Assembly (NCBI GenBank): GCA_020724465.1
Contig: DYGX01000016.1
Coordinates: forward strand, 1 to 64,000
DNA: 64,000 nucleotides
Source: Thermoflexus sp.
GTDB taxonomy: Bacteria; Chloroflexota; Anaerolineae; Aggregatilineales; Aggregatilineaceae
Direction of reading: 5' to 3'
Of this stretch, positions 18,269 through 27,409 are shown piece after piece (the first letter of the stretch is position 1; every line of letters starts with the position of its first letter). Below the pieces are notes generated by a model that had not been told where the DNA came from, made no database searches, and worked only from the letters and a program-made list of their open reading frames with translations. The position numbers and the translations under genes were made by a program.

Positions 18269-19249
18269 ATGAACCGTCGCGATTTTCTCAAGACCAGTGC
18301 CCTGGCCGCTGCCGCCGCCGCATTTCCAGCGGGGCTGCGCAAGGCCGCCGCTCAGGAAGACCAGCTCTACTACATGGTCACCTTCGTCTCGGGGATTGAC
18401 TACTGGAAGGACTGCTATCGCGGCATGCAGGATGCCGCCGAGTTCCTGGGCGTGAATGTTGAGTACACCGGTACGCCGGAGAACGACATCACCGCCGAGG
18501 TGCGCGTCTTCGAGGAGGTCGCCGGTCAGAACCCCGCCGGCATTCTGGCGACCATCATCAACCCTGACGCGTTCATTGAGGCGATCAATAACGCGATCGA
18601 TTCCGGCGTTCCGGTGGTGTGCTTCGACGCAGACTCGCCGATGAGCAAACGCTACAGCTTCGTCGGCACGGGCAACTACTATGCCGGTGTCGTGGCCGCG
18701 CGCTACCTCGGCCCGCTGGTCGGCGAGGGCAAGGTTGCCATCTCCAGCGTGGCCGCGCAGCTCAACCACGTCCAGCGCCGCCAGGGCTTCATTGAAACGC
18801 TGGCTGCCGAATATCCCGGCGTGGTCACCTCAGACGACCTGATCATCGACGACCAGAACAACTCGACCTTGGCCGCCGAGAAGATGTCCGCTCTGCTGAT
18901 CGCGCATCCGGACATCAAGGGTATCTTCGCGACCGACGCGCTCGGCGCGGTCGGCGTGGGCCAGGCCGTGCGCGAGGCCGGCCTCAGCGGCCAGCTTCCA
19001 ATCATCGGTTTCGACTACGACGAAGGCACGCTGGACCTGATCGACAGCGGCGAACTGAGCGCCACCCTGGCCCAGGGCACCTGGCAGATGGGCTTCTGGG
19101 GTCTGCTGATGCTCTACGCCGTCCGCAACGGCCTGATCCAGTCCGTCTCCGACTGGCAGGCGGCCGGCATCTCGCCGCTGCCGCCGAACGTGGACACCGG
19201 TGTGGTGGTCATCACGGCGGAGAACAGCCAGTACTGGCGCGCCTCGTAA
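18269..19249 (+). CDS. Sugar-binding protein, Tat signal (RbsB/XylF-like)
   Basis: A 326-residue extracellular sugar-binding protein of the type 1 periplasmic-binding fold. The N-terminus NRRDFLKTSALAAAAAAFPA is a twin-arginine signal. The mature part begins YYMVTFVSGIDYWKDCYRGM and contains INPDAFIEAINNAIDSGVPV, VGTGNYYAGVVAARYL and IIGFDYDEGTLDLIDSGELS, the usual ligand-cleft segments. GGAGAGG precedes the start at 18269; a longer frame from 18248 would displace the signal. It ends the CUT2 operon and is followed by a strong terminator. Confidence 0.9.
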   Translation: MNRRDFLKTSALAAAAAAFPAGLRKAAAQEDQLYYMVTFVSGIDYWKDCYRGMQDAAEFLGVNVEYTGTPENDITAEVRVFEEVAGQNPAGILATIINPDAFIEAINNAIDSGVPVVCFDADSPMSKRYSFVGTGNYYAGVVAARYLGPLVGEGKVAISSVAAQLNHVQRRQGFIETLAAEYPGVVTSDDLIIDDQNNSTLAAEKMSALLIAHPDIKGIFATDALGAVGVGQAVREAGLSGQLPIIGFDYDEGTLDLIDSGELSATLAQGTWQMGFWGLLMLYAVRNGLIQSVSDWQAAGISPLPPNVDTGVVVITAENSQYWRAS

Positions 19250-19270
19250 GCGCGAGCGCCCAGCGTACCG

Positions 19271-19303
19271 ACCCGCGGCCCACACAGCCGCGGGTTTTTT
19301 TTT
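19271..19303 (+). terminator. Rho-independent terminator of sugar ABC operon
   Basis: Stem CCCGCGGC / GCCGCGGG with a 7 nt loop followed by nine T residues, 23 bp after the binding-protein stop. Confidence 0.93.
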
Positions 19304-19410
19304 GTTGGCCAGCAGCGCTCTGCTTGCCGAACTGCCCCTCGATTTGTCTATAATCATGAGTAAATCCGCCTGAGCAGAACACCCGTTGCGTGCAGCCAAG
19401 AAAGGTTTCA

Positions 19411-22215
19411 ATGAACGTCTGGCGCGATTTTCCAGGCCCTAATGCCGCCTACATCCTCGAACTCTACGAACGCTATCGCACCGATCCGGCAGCGGTGGAC
19501 GACGCGACGCGCCGGTTCTTCGAGCACTGGACTCCGCCAGTCGACATGGCGATCCGCGGCAATGGAACGGCTGTTGCGGCAGGAATCGCATTGGAACAGG
19601 CCGTGGCGATCGCCAACCTGGCCGAGGCAATCCGCACCTACGGCCATCTGGACGCCCGGCTCGATCCGCTGGGCAGCGAGCCGCCCGGCGACCCGATGCT
19701 GCGGCTGGACGCGCACGGCCTCACCGAAGACATTCTGCGGGAACTGCCCGCCAGCCTGGTTGGCGGACCGGCCGCTGAGGGCGCGGCCAGCGCGCTGGAA
19801 GCCATCGCCGCGCTGCGCCGCATTTACTCGTCTACCACAGGGTACGACACCAACGATATCCGCATCTGGGAAGAGCGCGACTGGCTGCGCGAGGCGATTG
19901 AATCGCGCCGCTACGCCGTCGAGCGCGTCCCCATCGATCCGCTTGCGCTGCTTGACCGCCTGACGCAGATCGAAGCGTTCGAACAGTTTCTGCACCGCAT
20001 CTTCCCCGGCAAACACCGCTTCTCAATCGAGGGGCTGGACATCATGATCCCGATGATCGACGAGTTGATCTGCGCTGTCGCCGAGCAGGGGACCACGCGG
20101 GTGTTGCTCGGCATGGCACACCGCGGGCGGCTGAACGTGCTAGCGCATGTCCTCAACAAGCCGTACGCGCAGATTATGGCCGAGTTCAAAGACCCGGTGC
20201 AGGGACGTCACTTCCGCGAGGACCTGGGCTGGACGGGCGATGTGAAATATCATCTGGGGGGCGTGCGTACCGGCCAGGGCACAGACGGCTGCGACATCGC
20301 GATCACGATGCCGGCCAATCCAAGCCACCTGGAAGCGATCAACCCGGTGGTGCTGGGTATGGCGCGCGCCGCCGGGACGGACTCCAGCCAGCCGGGCGAG
20401 CCGTCCTTCGACCCCGGCGTGACGCTGCCGCTGCTTATTCACGGCGACGCATCCTTCCCCGGCCAGGGCATCGTCGCAGAAACGCTCAACCTGTCGCGGC
20501 TGCCCGGCTATTGGACGGGCGGTACGATTCACATCATCGCCAACAACCAGCTCGGCTACACCACTCTGCCCAAAGACGGCCGTAGCACGCACTATGCCAG
20601 CTCGCTGGCCAAGGGCTTTAAAATCCCAATCGTGCATGTCAACGCTGACGACCCCGAAGCCTGCATCGAGGTGATCCGGCTGGCTGCAGCCTATCGCGAG
20701 CGGTTTAAAAAGGACTTCGTGATCGACCTGATCGGCTACCGCCGCCACGGGCACAACGAAGGCGACGAGCCAAGTTTTACCCAGCCGCTGATGTACGAGA
20801 CCATCCGCCGCCATTCCACCGTGCGCGAGCTGTGGGCCGAAACGCTCGTCGCGCGCGGGATCATCCGCCCGGAAGACGCGGCGGAGCGGATGGCACAGGC
20901 GATGGCGAAGCTGCAGGCGGTCTACGACTCACTGGATCCGGAGCGCGACCTGATCGAGCCGCAGCCCAAAGTCGCGCCGCCCGGCACCGCGCGCCGTGTC
21001 AAGACAGCTGTCTCGCTGGACACGCTGCACGCCATTCACGAGGCTCTGCTGACTCTGCCGCCCGATTTCAACGTCCACCCGAAGCTGAGCCGGCTCCTGG
21101 AGCGCCGCCGCGAGGCACTACGCTCTGACGACGAGCCGGTGGTGGACTGGGCAACCGCCGAGTTGCTCGCCTTCGGAACCATCCTGGCCGACGGCATCCC
21201 GATCCGGCTGACCGGCGAGGATACCGAGCGCGGGACCTTCAACCAGCGCCACGCCGTCTTCCACGACGTCAAGACCGGGCAGACCTATACCCCGCTTCAG
21301 GCCATCCCCCAGGCCAAAGCTGCCTTTGAGATCCACGACAGCCCACTCACCGAAAACGCCGTGCTAGGCTATGAGTACGGCTACAACCTGCAGGCACTAG
21401 GCACGCTCGTGCTGTGGGAAGCGCAGTATGGGGACTTCATTAACGGCGCGCAGGTTATCGTAGACGAGTTCATCACGTCTGCTCGCGCCAAGTGGGGCGA
21501 CGCCCCCTCGCTGGTGTTGCTGCTCCCACACGGCTATGAAGGCGCCGGGCCGGATCATTCGAGCGCGCGGCTGGAACGCTTCCTGACCCTGTCGGCAGAA
21601 AACAATCTGCGTGTCGCCAACCCAACCACCCCGGCGCAGTACTTCCACCTGCTGCGCCGCCAAGCACGGCTGTTGGAGACCGATCCCCTGCCGCTGGTCG
21701 TGATGACGCCCAAGAGCCTGCTGCGGCACCCGATGGTGATGTCGAGCCTGCGCGAGCTGGCAAAGGGGCGCTGGCAGCCGGTCATCCCCGAGCCGCGTCT
21801 GCGCGAGAATCCGGACGCGATCCGGCGGGTCTTTCTGTGCAGCGGCAAGGTGGTGATCGATCTGCTGACCAGCGAGCAGTGGCCGGCCCACCCGGAAGTG
21901 GGGTTGATTCGCGTTGAGCAGCTTGCGCCCTTCCCCGCCGGCGACATCGCCGCGCTGCTGGACGAGCTACCGGCGCTTGAGGAGATCGTGTGGGTGCAGG
22001 AAGAGCCGGAGAACATGGGCGCCTGGGGCTACGCGGCGCCACGCCTGCGGAAGCTGACTGCGGATCGCTGGCCGCTGCGCTACGTCGGGCGCGCGCCCAG
22101 TTCCAGCCCGGCAGAAGGATCGGCGGCGTGGCACGCGGCCAACCAGGCCCTGCTGCTCAAGCAGGCGTTCGACACCGGCCCGGACCAGATCGCGGACGAT
22201 TTCATTATCAGCTAA
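19411..22215 (+). CDS. sucA: 2-oxoglutarate dehydrogenase E1 component
   Basis: A 934-residue thiamine-diphosphate enzyme that decarboxylates 2-oxoglutarate and passes the succinyl group to the E2 lipoyl arm (TCA cycle). The N-terminal VWRDFPGPNAAYILELYERY is the E1o N-terminal motif. MAHRGRLNVLAHVLNKP lies at about 234, and HGDASFPGQGIVAETLNLS at about 343 is part of the ThDP/Mg site. HNEGDEPSFTQPLMY and the C-terminal transketolase-like domain complete the enzyme. The ATG at 19411 with AAGAAAGG upstream is chosen over a GTG at 19390. sucB follows after 12 bp; no lpd gene is in view. Confidence 0.93.
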   Translation: MNVWRDFPGPNAAYILELYERYRTDPAAVDDATRRFFEHWTPPVDMAIRGNGTAVAAGIALEQAVAIANLAEAIRTYGHLDARLDPLGSEPPGDPMLRLDAHGLTEDILRELPASLVGGPAAEGAASALEAIAALRRIYSSTTGYDTNDIRIWEERDWLREAIESRRYAVERVPIDPLALLDRLTQIEAFEQFLHRIFPGKHRFSIEGLDIMIPMIDELICAVAEQGTTRVLLGMAHRGRLNVLAHVLNKPYAQIMAEFKDPVQGRHFREDLGWTGDVKYHLGGVRTGQGTDGCDIAITMPANPSHLEAINPVVLGMARAAGTDSSQPGEPSFDPGVTLPLLIHGDASFPGQGIVAETLNLSRLPGYWTGGTIHIIANNQLGYTTLPKDGRSTHYASSLAKGFKIPIVHVNADDPEACIEVIRLAAAYRERFKKDFVIDLIGYRRHGHNEGDEPSFTQPLMYETIRRHSTVRELWAETLVARGIIRPEDAAERMAQAMAKLQAVYDSLDPERDLIEPQPKVAPPGTARRVKTAVSLDTLHAIHEALLTLPPDFNVHPKLSRLLERRREALRSDDEPVVDWATAELLAFGTILADGIPIRLTGEDTERGTFNQRHAVFHDVKTGQTYTPLQAIPQAKAAFEIHDSPLTENAVLGYEYGYNLQALGTLVLWEAQYGDFINGAQVIVDEFITSARAKWGDAPSLVLLLPHGYEGAGPDHSSARLERFLTLSAENNLRVANPTTPAQYFHLLRRQARLLETDPLPLVVMTPKSLLRHPMVMSSLRELAKGRWQPVIPEPRLRENPDAIRRVFLCSGKVVIDLLTSEQWPAHPEVGLIRVEQLAPFPAGDIAALLDELPALEEIVWVQEEPENMGAWGYAAPRLRKLTADRWPLRYVGRAPSSSPAEGSAAWHAANQALLLKQAFDTGPDQIADDFIIS

Positions 22216-22227
22216 GGACAGCGAGCG

Positions 22228-23508
22228 ATGCCAACAGAGATCATAGTTCCAGACCTGGGTGAGTCGATTGTCGAAGCCACCATCGCCGAATGGCTCAAGG
22301 CCGTGGGCGACCCGGTCAAGGCCGGCGAGCCGGTGCTGATGCTGGAAACGGACAAAGTTGACCTGGAAGTCGGCGCGACGAAGGACGGCGTGCTGGCGGA
22401 GATCCGCGTCCAGCAGGGCGAGGATGTCAAGGTGGGCGACGTGGTCGGGATTATCGACGAGACAGCCGCCGCTGAAGCTACCGGGGCAGCTTCCGAGGCA
22501 ACCGCTGAACAGCCGCCGGAGTCCGCGCCGGAAGCGCCGCCCGCCGAAGCGGCACGCGATGAAAAAGCCGAGCGCGAGCGGGTGTCGCCCCTCGCGCGCA
22601 AGCTGGCTGAGGAAAAGGGGATCGATCTTGCTCAGGTGCGCGGGACAGGCGCGCATGGCCGCGTGACCAAAGAGGACGTCGAGCGCCACCTGGCCGAAGC
22701 CGCAAAGCCCGCTGCCAGGTCATCTGAAACGGCACCCGCCCCGGAACAGCCCGCCCCGCCGCGCCCGGAAGCCCGTCCCGCCGCGCCACCCCCGCCCGCC
22801 ATGGACTCGCGCCGCGAGGAGCGGATCCGCATGTCGCGCCGCCGCCGCACCATTGCGGAACGCCTGGTCGAGGCGCAGCGCACCGCCGCCATGCTGACTA
22901 CCTTCAACGAGATCGACATGAGCGCGATTATGGCGCTGCGCGCGCGCCGCAAGGATGCGTTCAAAGAGCGCTACGGAGTCAGCCTGGGGCTGACGTCGTT
23001 CTTCGTCAAGGCGGCCGTCGGGGCGCTGAAGATGTTCCCCCGGCTGAACGCCGAGATCGACGGCGACGAGATGGTCATCAAGCATTACTACGACATCGGG
23101 GTGGCGATCGGAGCCGAAGAAGGGTTGATCGTCCCGGTCCTGCGCGACGCTGACCGGATGTCGTTCGCCGAGATCGAGCGCAAAGTGCGCGAGTTCGTCG
23201 AGCAGGCGGAGAGCGGCACGCTGTCGCTCGAAGACCTGCGCGGCGGCACCTTCACCATCACCAACGGGGGCGTGTTCGGCTCGCTGCTCAGCACGCCGAT
23301 CCTCAACCCGCCGCAGGTCGGTATCCTGGGCCTGCACAAGATCGAGGAACGTCCGATCGCGCTAAATGGCCAGGTGGAGATTCGCCCGATGATGTACGTG
23401 GCCCTCAGCTACGATCACCGCATCGTGGATGGACGCGAGGCAGTGCAGTTCCTGGTCCGCGTCAAAGAGCTGGCCGAAGACCCGGAGACACTCCTGATTG
23501 AGGGATGA
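22228..23508 (+). CDS. sucB: Dihydrolipoyllysine succinyltransferase (E2)
   Basis: A 426-residue E2 subunit that accepts the succinyl group on its lipoyl arm and transfers it to CoA. The lipoyl domain (about 1-77) has the lipoylated lysine in ETDKVDLE (Lys43). An Ala/Pro/Glu-rich linker leads to the E3-binding domain (about 118-155, [20 protein letters not shown]), a second flexible linker, and the catalytic core ending [17 protein letters not shown] with His about 396 and Asp about 400. It is coupled to sucA (12 bp gap), confirming the 2-oxoglutarate rather than pyruvate complex. Confidence 0.92.
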   Translation: MPTEIIVPDLGESIVEATIAEWLKAVGDPVKAGEPVLMLETDKVDLEVGATKDGVLAEIRVQQGEDVKVGDVVGIIDETAAAEATGAASEATAEQPPESAPEAPPAEAARDEKAERERVSPLARKLAEEKGIDLAQVRGTGAHGRVTKEDVERHLAEAAKPAARSSETAPAPEQPAPPRPEARPAAPPPPAMDSRREERIRMSRRRRTIAERLVEAQRTAAMLTTFNEIDMSAIMALRARRKDAFKERYGVSLGLTSFFVKAAVGALKMFPRLNAEIDGDEMVIKHYYDIGVAIGAEEGLIVPVLRDADRMSFAEIERKVREFVEQAESGTLSLEDLRGGTFTITNGGVFGSLLSTPILNPPQVGILGLHKIEERPIALNGQVEIRPMMYVALSYDHRIVDGREAVQFLVRVKELAEDPETLLIEG

Positions 23509-23541
23509 CGGGCCGTCGCACGGCCCGGGCAGGAAGCAGCA

Positions 23542-24720
23542 ATGTCCGAATGGAAGAAAGCCGTCGCCCAGGTCGCCAGCAGCGTCGAGGATCACTACGA
23601 TCAGCTCAAGCTGCGGCTGCGGCAGAAGCTGGGCATTGGCCCGGTCCACATTCTCACCTACCTGGGCTACGGCACGCAAAGCACGCTGATCGCGCGTGGG
23701 CGCGCCGTCGCCGACCATGACGTCGCGCCAGCCGCCGATAACGACACCATCTGGCGCAACCTGCTGAATATGTATCGTCGCTTCCACACGCACGAGATCC
23801 CGTTCGCGCAGGTGCGCGCTCGCTTCGGCGCGCTGGAACAGACCGTTGAGGCCAACGAGGAGGGTTTCTTCGAGGCGCGCTTCGAGCTGGACGAACCGCT
23901 AGCGGATGGAACGTTGTGGCATGAAGTGGCGCTGGAGCTGGTGGACTATGCGGATCAGGCCGGGGCGCAGGCCGCAGCCAGCGTTCTTGTGCCGCCGGCG
24001 CGGGCGCAGTTTGGTGTGATCAGCGATCTGGACGACACCGTGCTGCGCACCGATGTCCTGAATCTGGTGAAGATGGCGCGCAACACCTTTCTGCGCAACG
24101 CGCGCACACGGCTGCCTTTCGCCGGCGTCGCCGAGTTCTACCGGGCGCTCCAGCGCGGCACCCAGGGTACGTTCAACCCCATTTTCTACATCTCCAACAG
24201 CCCGTGGAATCTCTACGATCTGCTGGTCGATTTCTTCGAAGTGCGCCACATCCCGCTCGGGCCGATGTTCCTGACCGACCTCGGCCTGACCGACGAATAC
24301 TTCCTCCGCCGCGAGCCGGTTGAGCACAAGGTGGAGCACATCGAAACCTTGCTGGACACCTACCCCACCCTGCCCTTCATTTTGATCGGCGACAGTGGCG
24401 AGGCGGATCCCGAGATCTATCACCGGACTGTGCTCGAGCATCCGGGGCGGATTCTAGCGGTCTACATCCGCGACGTCACTCCCGGCGCGCGCGACGCGGA
24501 GCTGGCCGCCCTTTGCCGCGATGTTGAGCAGGCCGGCTCGGAAATGCACCTCATCGCAGACACCACCGCCGCTGCGCTGGTTGCGGTCGAACGCGGCTTC
24601 ATCCTGCCCACCACGCTCAGCGCCATCGCCGAGGAAACCGACGAAGACAAGCGCGCGCCCGACGGCCTGGAAGCAGTGCTCGACACCCTCTCTTCAGACT
24701 CGCCCGACATCTCGTCCTGA
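23542..24720 (+). CDS. App1-like phosphatase domain protein (DUF2183)
   Basis: A 392-residue protein with a C-terminal DUF2183 domain, the catalytic domain of yeast phosphatidate phosphatase App1. The HAD-like nucleophile motif appears as ISDLDDTVLRTD (about 160-171); IFYISNSPWNLYDLLVDFF and ILIGDSGEADPEIY give motifs II and IV. The N-terminal half (about 1-155) has no recognised domain. It would hydrolyse phosphate from a lipid or related ester in the cytoplasm or at the membrane. The gene is 33 bp after sucB and may share its transcript. Confidence 0.75.
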   Translation: MSEWKKAVAQVASSVEDHYDQLKLRLRQKLGIGPVHILTYLGYGTQSTLIARGRAVADHDVAPAADNDTIWRNLLNMYRRFHTHEIPFAQVRARFGALEQTVEANEEGFFEARFELDEPLADGTLWHEVALELVDYADQAGAQAAASVLVPPARAQFGVISDLDDTVLRTDVLNLVKMARNTFLRNARTRLPFAGVAEFYRALQRGTQGTFNPIFYISNSPWNLYDLLVDFFEVRHIPLGPMFLTDLGLTDEYFLRREPVEHKVEHIETLLDTYPTLPFILIGDSGEADPEIYHRTVLEHPGRILAVYIRDVTPGARDAELAALCRDVEQAGSEMHLIADTTAAALVAVERGFILPTTLSAIAEETDEDKRAPDGLEAVLDTLSSDSPDISS

Positions 24721-24888
24721 CCGCCCCCGCACTGGCTGCAAAACAGCCCACCTCGCCTAGACCAAGATCGTCCACCTGGTCGATACGGCGCGGCGCTGCT
24801 TCCACTAGACTCTAGGCAGCTAAACGAGCCAATCGGTCACAGAGTCGGGCGCGGCTCGATCTGTGCGAAATCGAAAGGAAAATAAACG

Positions 24889-25248
24889 ATGAACCTGCTT
24901 CAGCAGATCCGTGAAGGGATGGACGTGTACGACAGCACCGGCGAGCGCGTGGGCACGGTGGAGTATGTCCACTTTGGCGACGAGAACCCAGCCCTGCCCG
25001 GCCCCGAAGCTGCCACGCCGTCGCCGATGATCGAGCGCGACCCCACGCTCGTGGACATGGTCGCCGAGGCGTTTTCGACGGATGACATCCCTGAAGAACT
25101 GCAGCAGCGGCTGCGACTGCATGGATTTGTGAAAGTCGATTTTGGGCTGCTGCGCTCCGATCGCTACATTCTGCCGGATCAGATCGCCGGCGTTAGCGCG
25201 GACAAAGTGCATCTGAACGTTTCGCAAGACGAGCTGGTAAGCGGCTAG
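24889..25248 (+). CDS. DUF2171 domain protein
   Basis: A 119-residue soluble protein with the DUF2171 pattern: IREGMDVYDSTGERVGTVEYVHFGD at the N-terminus, resembling a PRC-barrel-like beta strand pair, and FGLLRSDRYILPDQIAGVSADKVHLN at the C-terminus. The function is unknown; relatives are common in Chloroflexota and soil bacteria next to stress genes. GAAAGG lies upstream of the ATG. A strong terminator follows. Other members of the same small-protein cluster lie at 25505, 25837, 26131, 27410 and 28420. Confidence 0.72.
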   Translation: MNLLQQIREGMDVYDSTGERVGTVEYVHFGDENPALPGPEAATPSPMIERDPTLVDMVAEAFSTDDIPEELQQRLRLHGFVKVDFGLLRSDRYILPDQIAGVSADKVHLNVSQDELVSG

Positions 25249-25283
25249 CTCCGCCGCGCCAGGCGGCGCTCTCCTGTGCGCGT

Positions 25284-25322
25284 GCCGGCCCAGGGCTGTA
25301 CAACCCTGGGCCGGCGCTTTTT
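25284..25322 (+). terminator. Rho-independent terminator after DUF2171 gene
   Basis: A perfect 12 bp stem GCCGGCCCAGGG / CCCTGGGCCGGC with an 8 nt loop, followed by GCTTTTTC. Confidence 0.9.
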
Positions 25323-25504
25323 CACAGCGGTAGAGAAGCAGCCCGGGGGTCCACCTGGCCCATCGCCAGACCGGACCGCTGGCCCAAGGAAAAACCCGCC
25401 ACCGATCTCATGTGCTCGCCTGCCTCTCGGCATACAGTAGTAACGTGCTTTGCCGCGCGCCGGGCTCCGGCAGGCGAAGCGGATTCGGACCGGACGAAAG
25501 GCAA

Positions 25505-25675
25505 ATGACCATGCTAAGTTGGGCAGTCTTCTTCTTGATTGTGGCGCTGATCGCCGCCGTCTTCGGATTTGGCGGGATCGTCGCTGCTGCAGCCGGCATC
25601 GCGAAGGTGCTCTTTGTCCTGTTTCTGATTCTGTTCGTCGCGGCGCTGTTGTTTGGCCGGCGCGCCGTCGCGTAG
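25505..25675 (+). CDS. DUF1328 small membrane protein
   Basis: A 56-residue, almost wholly hydrophobic protein with two membrane segments. [20 protein letters not shown] and the C-terminal [18 protein letters not shown] match the YtjA/DUF1328 family of unknown function, often linked to envelope stress. The ATG at 25505 follows AAAGG; the frame is open to 25412 but the extension is unlike the family. A close paralogue lies on the minus strand at 28420-28584. Confidence 0.8.
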   Translation: MTMLSWAVFFLIVALIAAVFGFGGIVAAAAGIAKVLFVLFLILFVAALLFGRRAVA

Positions 25676-25836
25676 CAGAACGGAACAGACGGAACAAGGT
25701 CCAGCGCAGGCAGCTGGCAAGGGCACGTATCGACTCGATCGCCGCCAGCAACGCGACTGCTCGACCTGGCCCCGTTCGCGCTCAGCACCCAAGGGGTCTA
25801 TCTGCGCGGCGGCACAACCAATAAAGGAGGGTAAAC

Positions 25837-25983
25837 ATGTTGACGTGGCTGCTGTTGATTCTCCTGGTTCTGCTCGTCTTGGGGGCGCTGCCCGCCTGGC
25901 CGTACAGCCGGGGCTGGGGCTACTACCCAAGCGGCGGCCTGACGCTGCTGCTGATCATCTTGCTGCTGATCATCCTGCTATAA
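25837..25983 (+). CDS. DUF3309 small membrane protein
   Basis: A 48-residue peptide missed by length filters. It starts MLTWLLLILLVLLVLGALPA, continues WPYSRGWGYYPSGGLTL and ends in a run of Leu/Ile, exactly the two-helix DUF3309 layout with the conserved PYSRGWGY-PSGG core. AAAGGAGGG stands 6 nt upstream of the ATG, an excellent ribosome site. It is probably an integral membrane protein; the function is unknown. It sits between DUF1328 and PRC-barrel genes in the same stress-type cluster. Confidence 0.82.
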   Translation: MLTWLLLILLVLLVLGALPAWPYSRGWGYYPSGGLTLLLIILLLIILL

Positions 25984-26130
25984 GGACAAGCGCGGAACCG
26001 GCCGGATGCCGGGGCGTGGTTCGCGATGTGCGACCGGCCCGGCGTCCCTCAGGCAGCGGATCGCTGCCCAAGCTAATCGCAAACGACCGTTCACGATGTA
26101 TCGTTCACAGTCTGTACAAGGAGAAAAACC

Positions 26131-26484
26131 ATGCAACCGCTCGTACTGTCAGCAACAACGCTCATCGGCGACAACGTCCGCAACCCGCAGGGCGAGGACC
26201 TGGGCACGCTCAAGGATATCATGATCGACCTGGACGCTGGTCACGTGGCTTACGCGGTGCTGTCGTTCGGCGGCTTCCTGGGCATGGGCGATAAGCTGTT
26301 CGCCATCCCGTGGGGCATGCTGTCGGTGGACACCGAGAACAAAGAGCTGGTGCTCAACGTCGACAGGAGCGTTCTGGAGAACGCCCCGGGGTTCGACAAA
26401 GACAACTGGCCGAACATGGCGGACCGCACCTGGGCACGCGAGATCTACACCTATTACGGCTACGAACCCTACTGGGACCGGTAA
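26131..26484 (+). CDS. PRC-barrel domain protein
   Basis: A 117-residue protein with one PRC-barrel: LIGDNVRNPQGEDLGTLKDI, VAYAVLSFGGFLGMGDKLFA and IPWGMLSVDTENKELVLNVD form the expected strands. PRC-barrels occur in photosynthetic reaction centres, RNA-processing factors and many stress proteins; here no partner domain is present. AAGGAG precedes the ATG. The C-terminus is rich in Trp and Tyr. A hairpin terminator follows. A two-barrel relative is encoded at 27410-28276. Confidence 0.8.
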   Translation: MQPLVLSATTLIGDNVRNPQGEDLGTLKDIMIDLDAGHVAYAVLSFGGFLGMGDKLFAIPWGMLSVDTENKELVLNVDRSVLENAPGFDKDNWPNMADRTWAREIYTYYGYEPYWDR

Positions 26485-26515
26485 GCTTCCGGTCGGAGTT
26501 CGACTCCTAAAACGC

Positions 26516-26549
26516 AAACCGGCGCTCTCAATGATGGGAGCGCCGGTTT
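26516..26549 (+). terminator. Terminator after PRC-barrel gene
   Basis: A 12 bp stem AAACCGGCGCTC / GAGCGCCGGTTT with a 10 nt loop between two converging genes; the short A and T ends could serve both strands. Confidence 0.65.
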
Positions 26550-26604
26550 CGTTGTTCGCGTTGTTCACACCACCGGCGTACAGGACGAACGCCCGGCGGC
26601 CGCC

Positions 26605-27387
26605 CTAGCCCACCAGCAGCGACTGCCCGCCGTCGATCCAGATCTCCGTGCCCGTGATGTGGTTCGATGCGTCGGACGCGAGGAACAGCACCAGCTCAGC
26701 CACCTGTTCCGGGCTGCCGGGCCGCCCATCGGTCAGCGGGATGGCGCCTTCGGGGAACTCCACCGGCTCGCGGGCGGCTTCCAGGTTCTGCTTTTCTGTG
26801 TTCTCGTCAATCTGGGTTTCGATGGCGCCGGGGCAGATGACGTTAACCCGGATCCGGTGCTTGGCCAGCTCCAACGCAGCCATCTTGGCAAAGGCGACCT
26901 GACCTGCTTTAGTCGTCGCGTAAGCCGATGCGCCGGCGTTGCTGAAGACGCGTGTCCCGTTGATCGACGAGGTGACGATCACCGAGCCGCCCCGCGCTTT
27001 GAGTAGCGGCAGAGCGTATTTCACCGTCAGAAACGTCCCTTTCAGGTTGATAGACGAAGTTTCGTCCCAGTCCTCTGGGTCTAGCTTGTCGAGCGGCGCC
27101 CAGGTGCCGTTGATCCCGGCGTTGGCAAAGACGATGTCAAGCCGCCCCCACCGCTGTTCGATCTGGCGATAGGCGCGTTCCATCTCGGCGGGCGCGGAAA
27201 TATCGGCTTCGACCACCATCCCCTCGCCCTCAGCCTCGGCGATCTGCGCGACGACGCGCTCCAACTCGTCACGGGTGCGGCCCAACGCAGCCACACGCGC
27301 CCCTGCGCGTGCCAGGCGCCGCGCCGCCGCCGCGCCAATGCCGGATCCCGCCCCGGTAATGACAGCAACTCGCCCGGTCAAATCCAT
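26605..27387 (-). CDS. Short-chain dehydrogenase/reductase
   Basis: A 260-residue SDR oxidoreductase using NAD(P). The Rossmann motif TGAGSGIG (about 11-18), NAGINGTW (NAG motif), ITSS-type VIVTSSINGT with the catalytic Ser, and YATTKAG (Tyr-x-x-x-Lys) are all present; PGAIETQI matches the classical SDR loop. The C-terminus ITGTEIWIDGGQSLLVG is typical. The start at 27387 is preferred because AAGGAG lies 9 nt upstream; the longer frame from 27420 would overlap the upstream gene. The substrate is unknown. Confidence 0.88.
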   Translation of the reverse strand: MDLTGRVAVITGAGSGIGAAAARRLARAGARVAALGRTRDELERVVAQIAEAEGEGMVVEADISAPAEMERAYRQIEQRWGRLDIVFANAGINGTWAPLDKLDPEDWDETSSINLKGTFLTVKYALPLLKARGGSVIVTSSINGTRVFSNAGASAYATTKAGQVAFAKMAALELAKHRIRVNVICPGAIETQIDENTEKQNLEAAREPVEFPEGAIPLTDGRPGSPEQVAELVLFLASDASNHITGTEIWIDGGQSLLVG

Positions 27388-27409
27388 CCCATCACTCTCC
27401 TTGATCGGT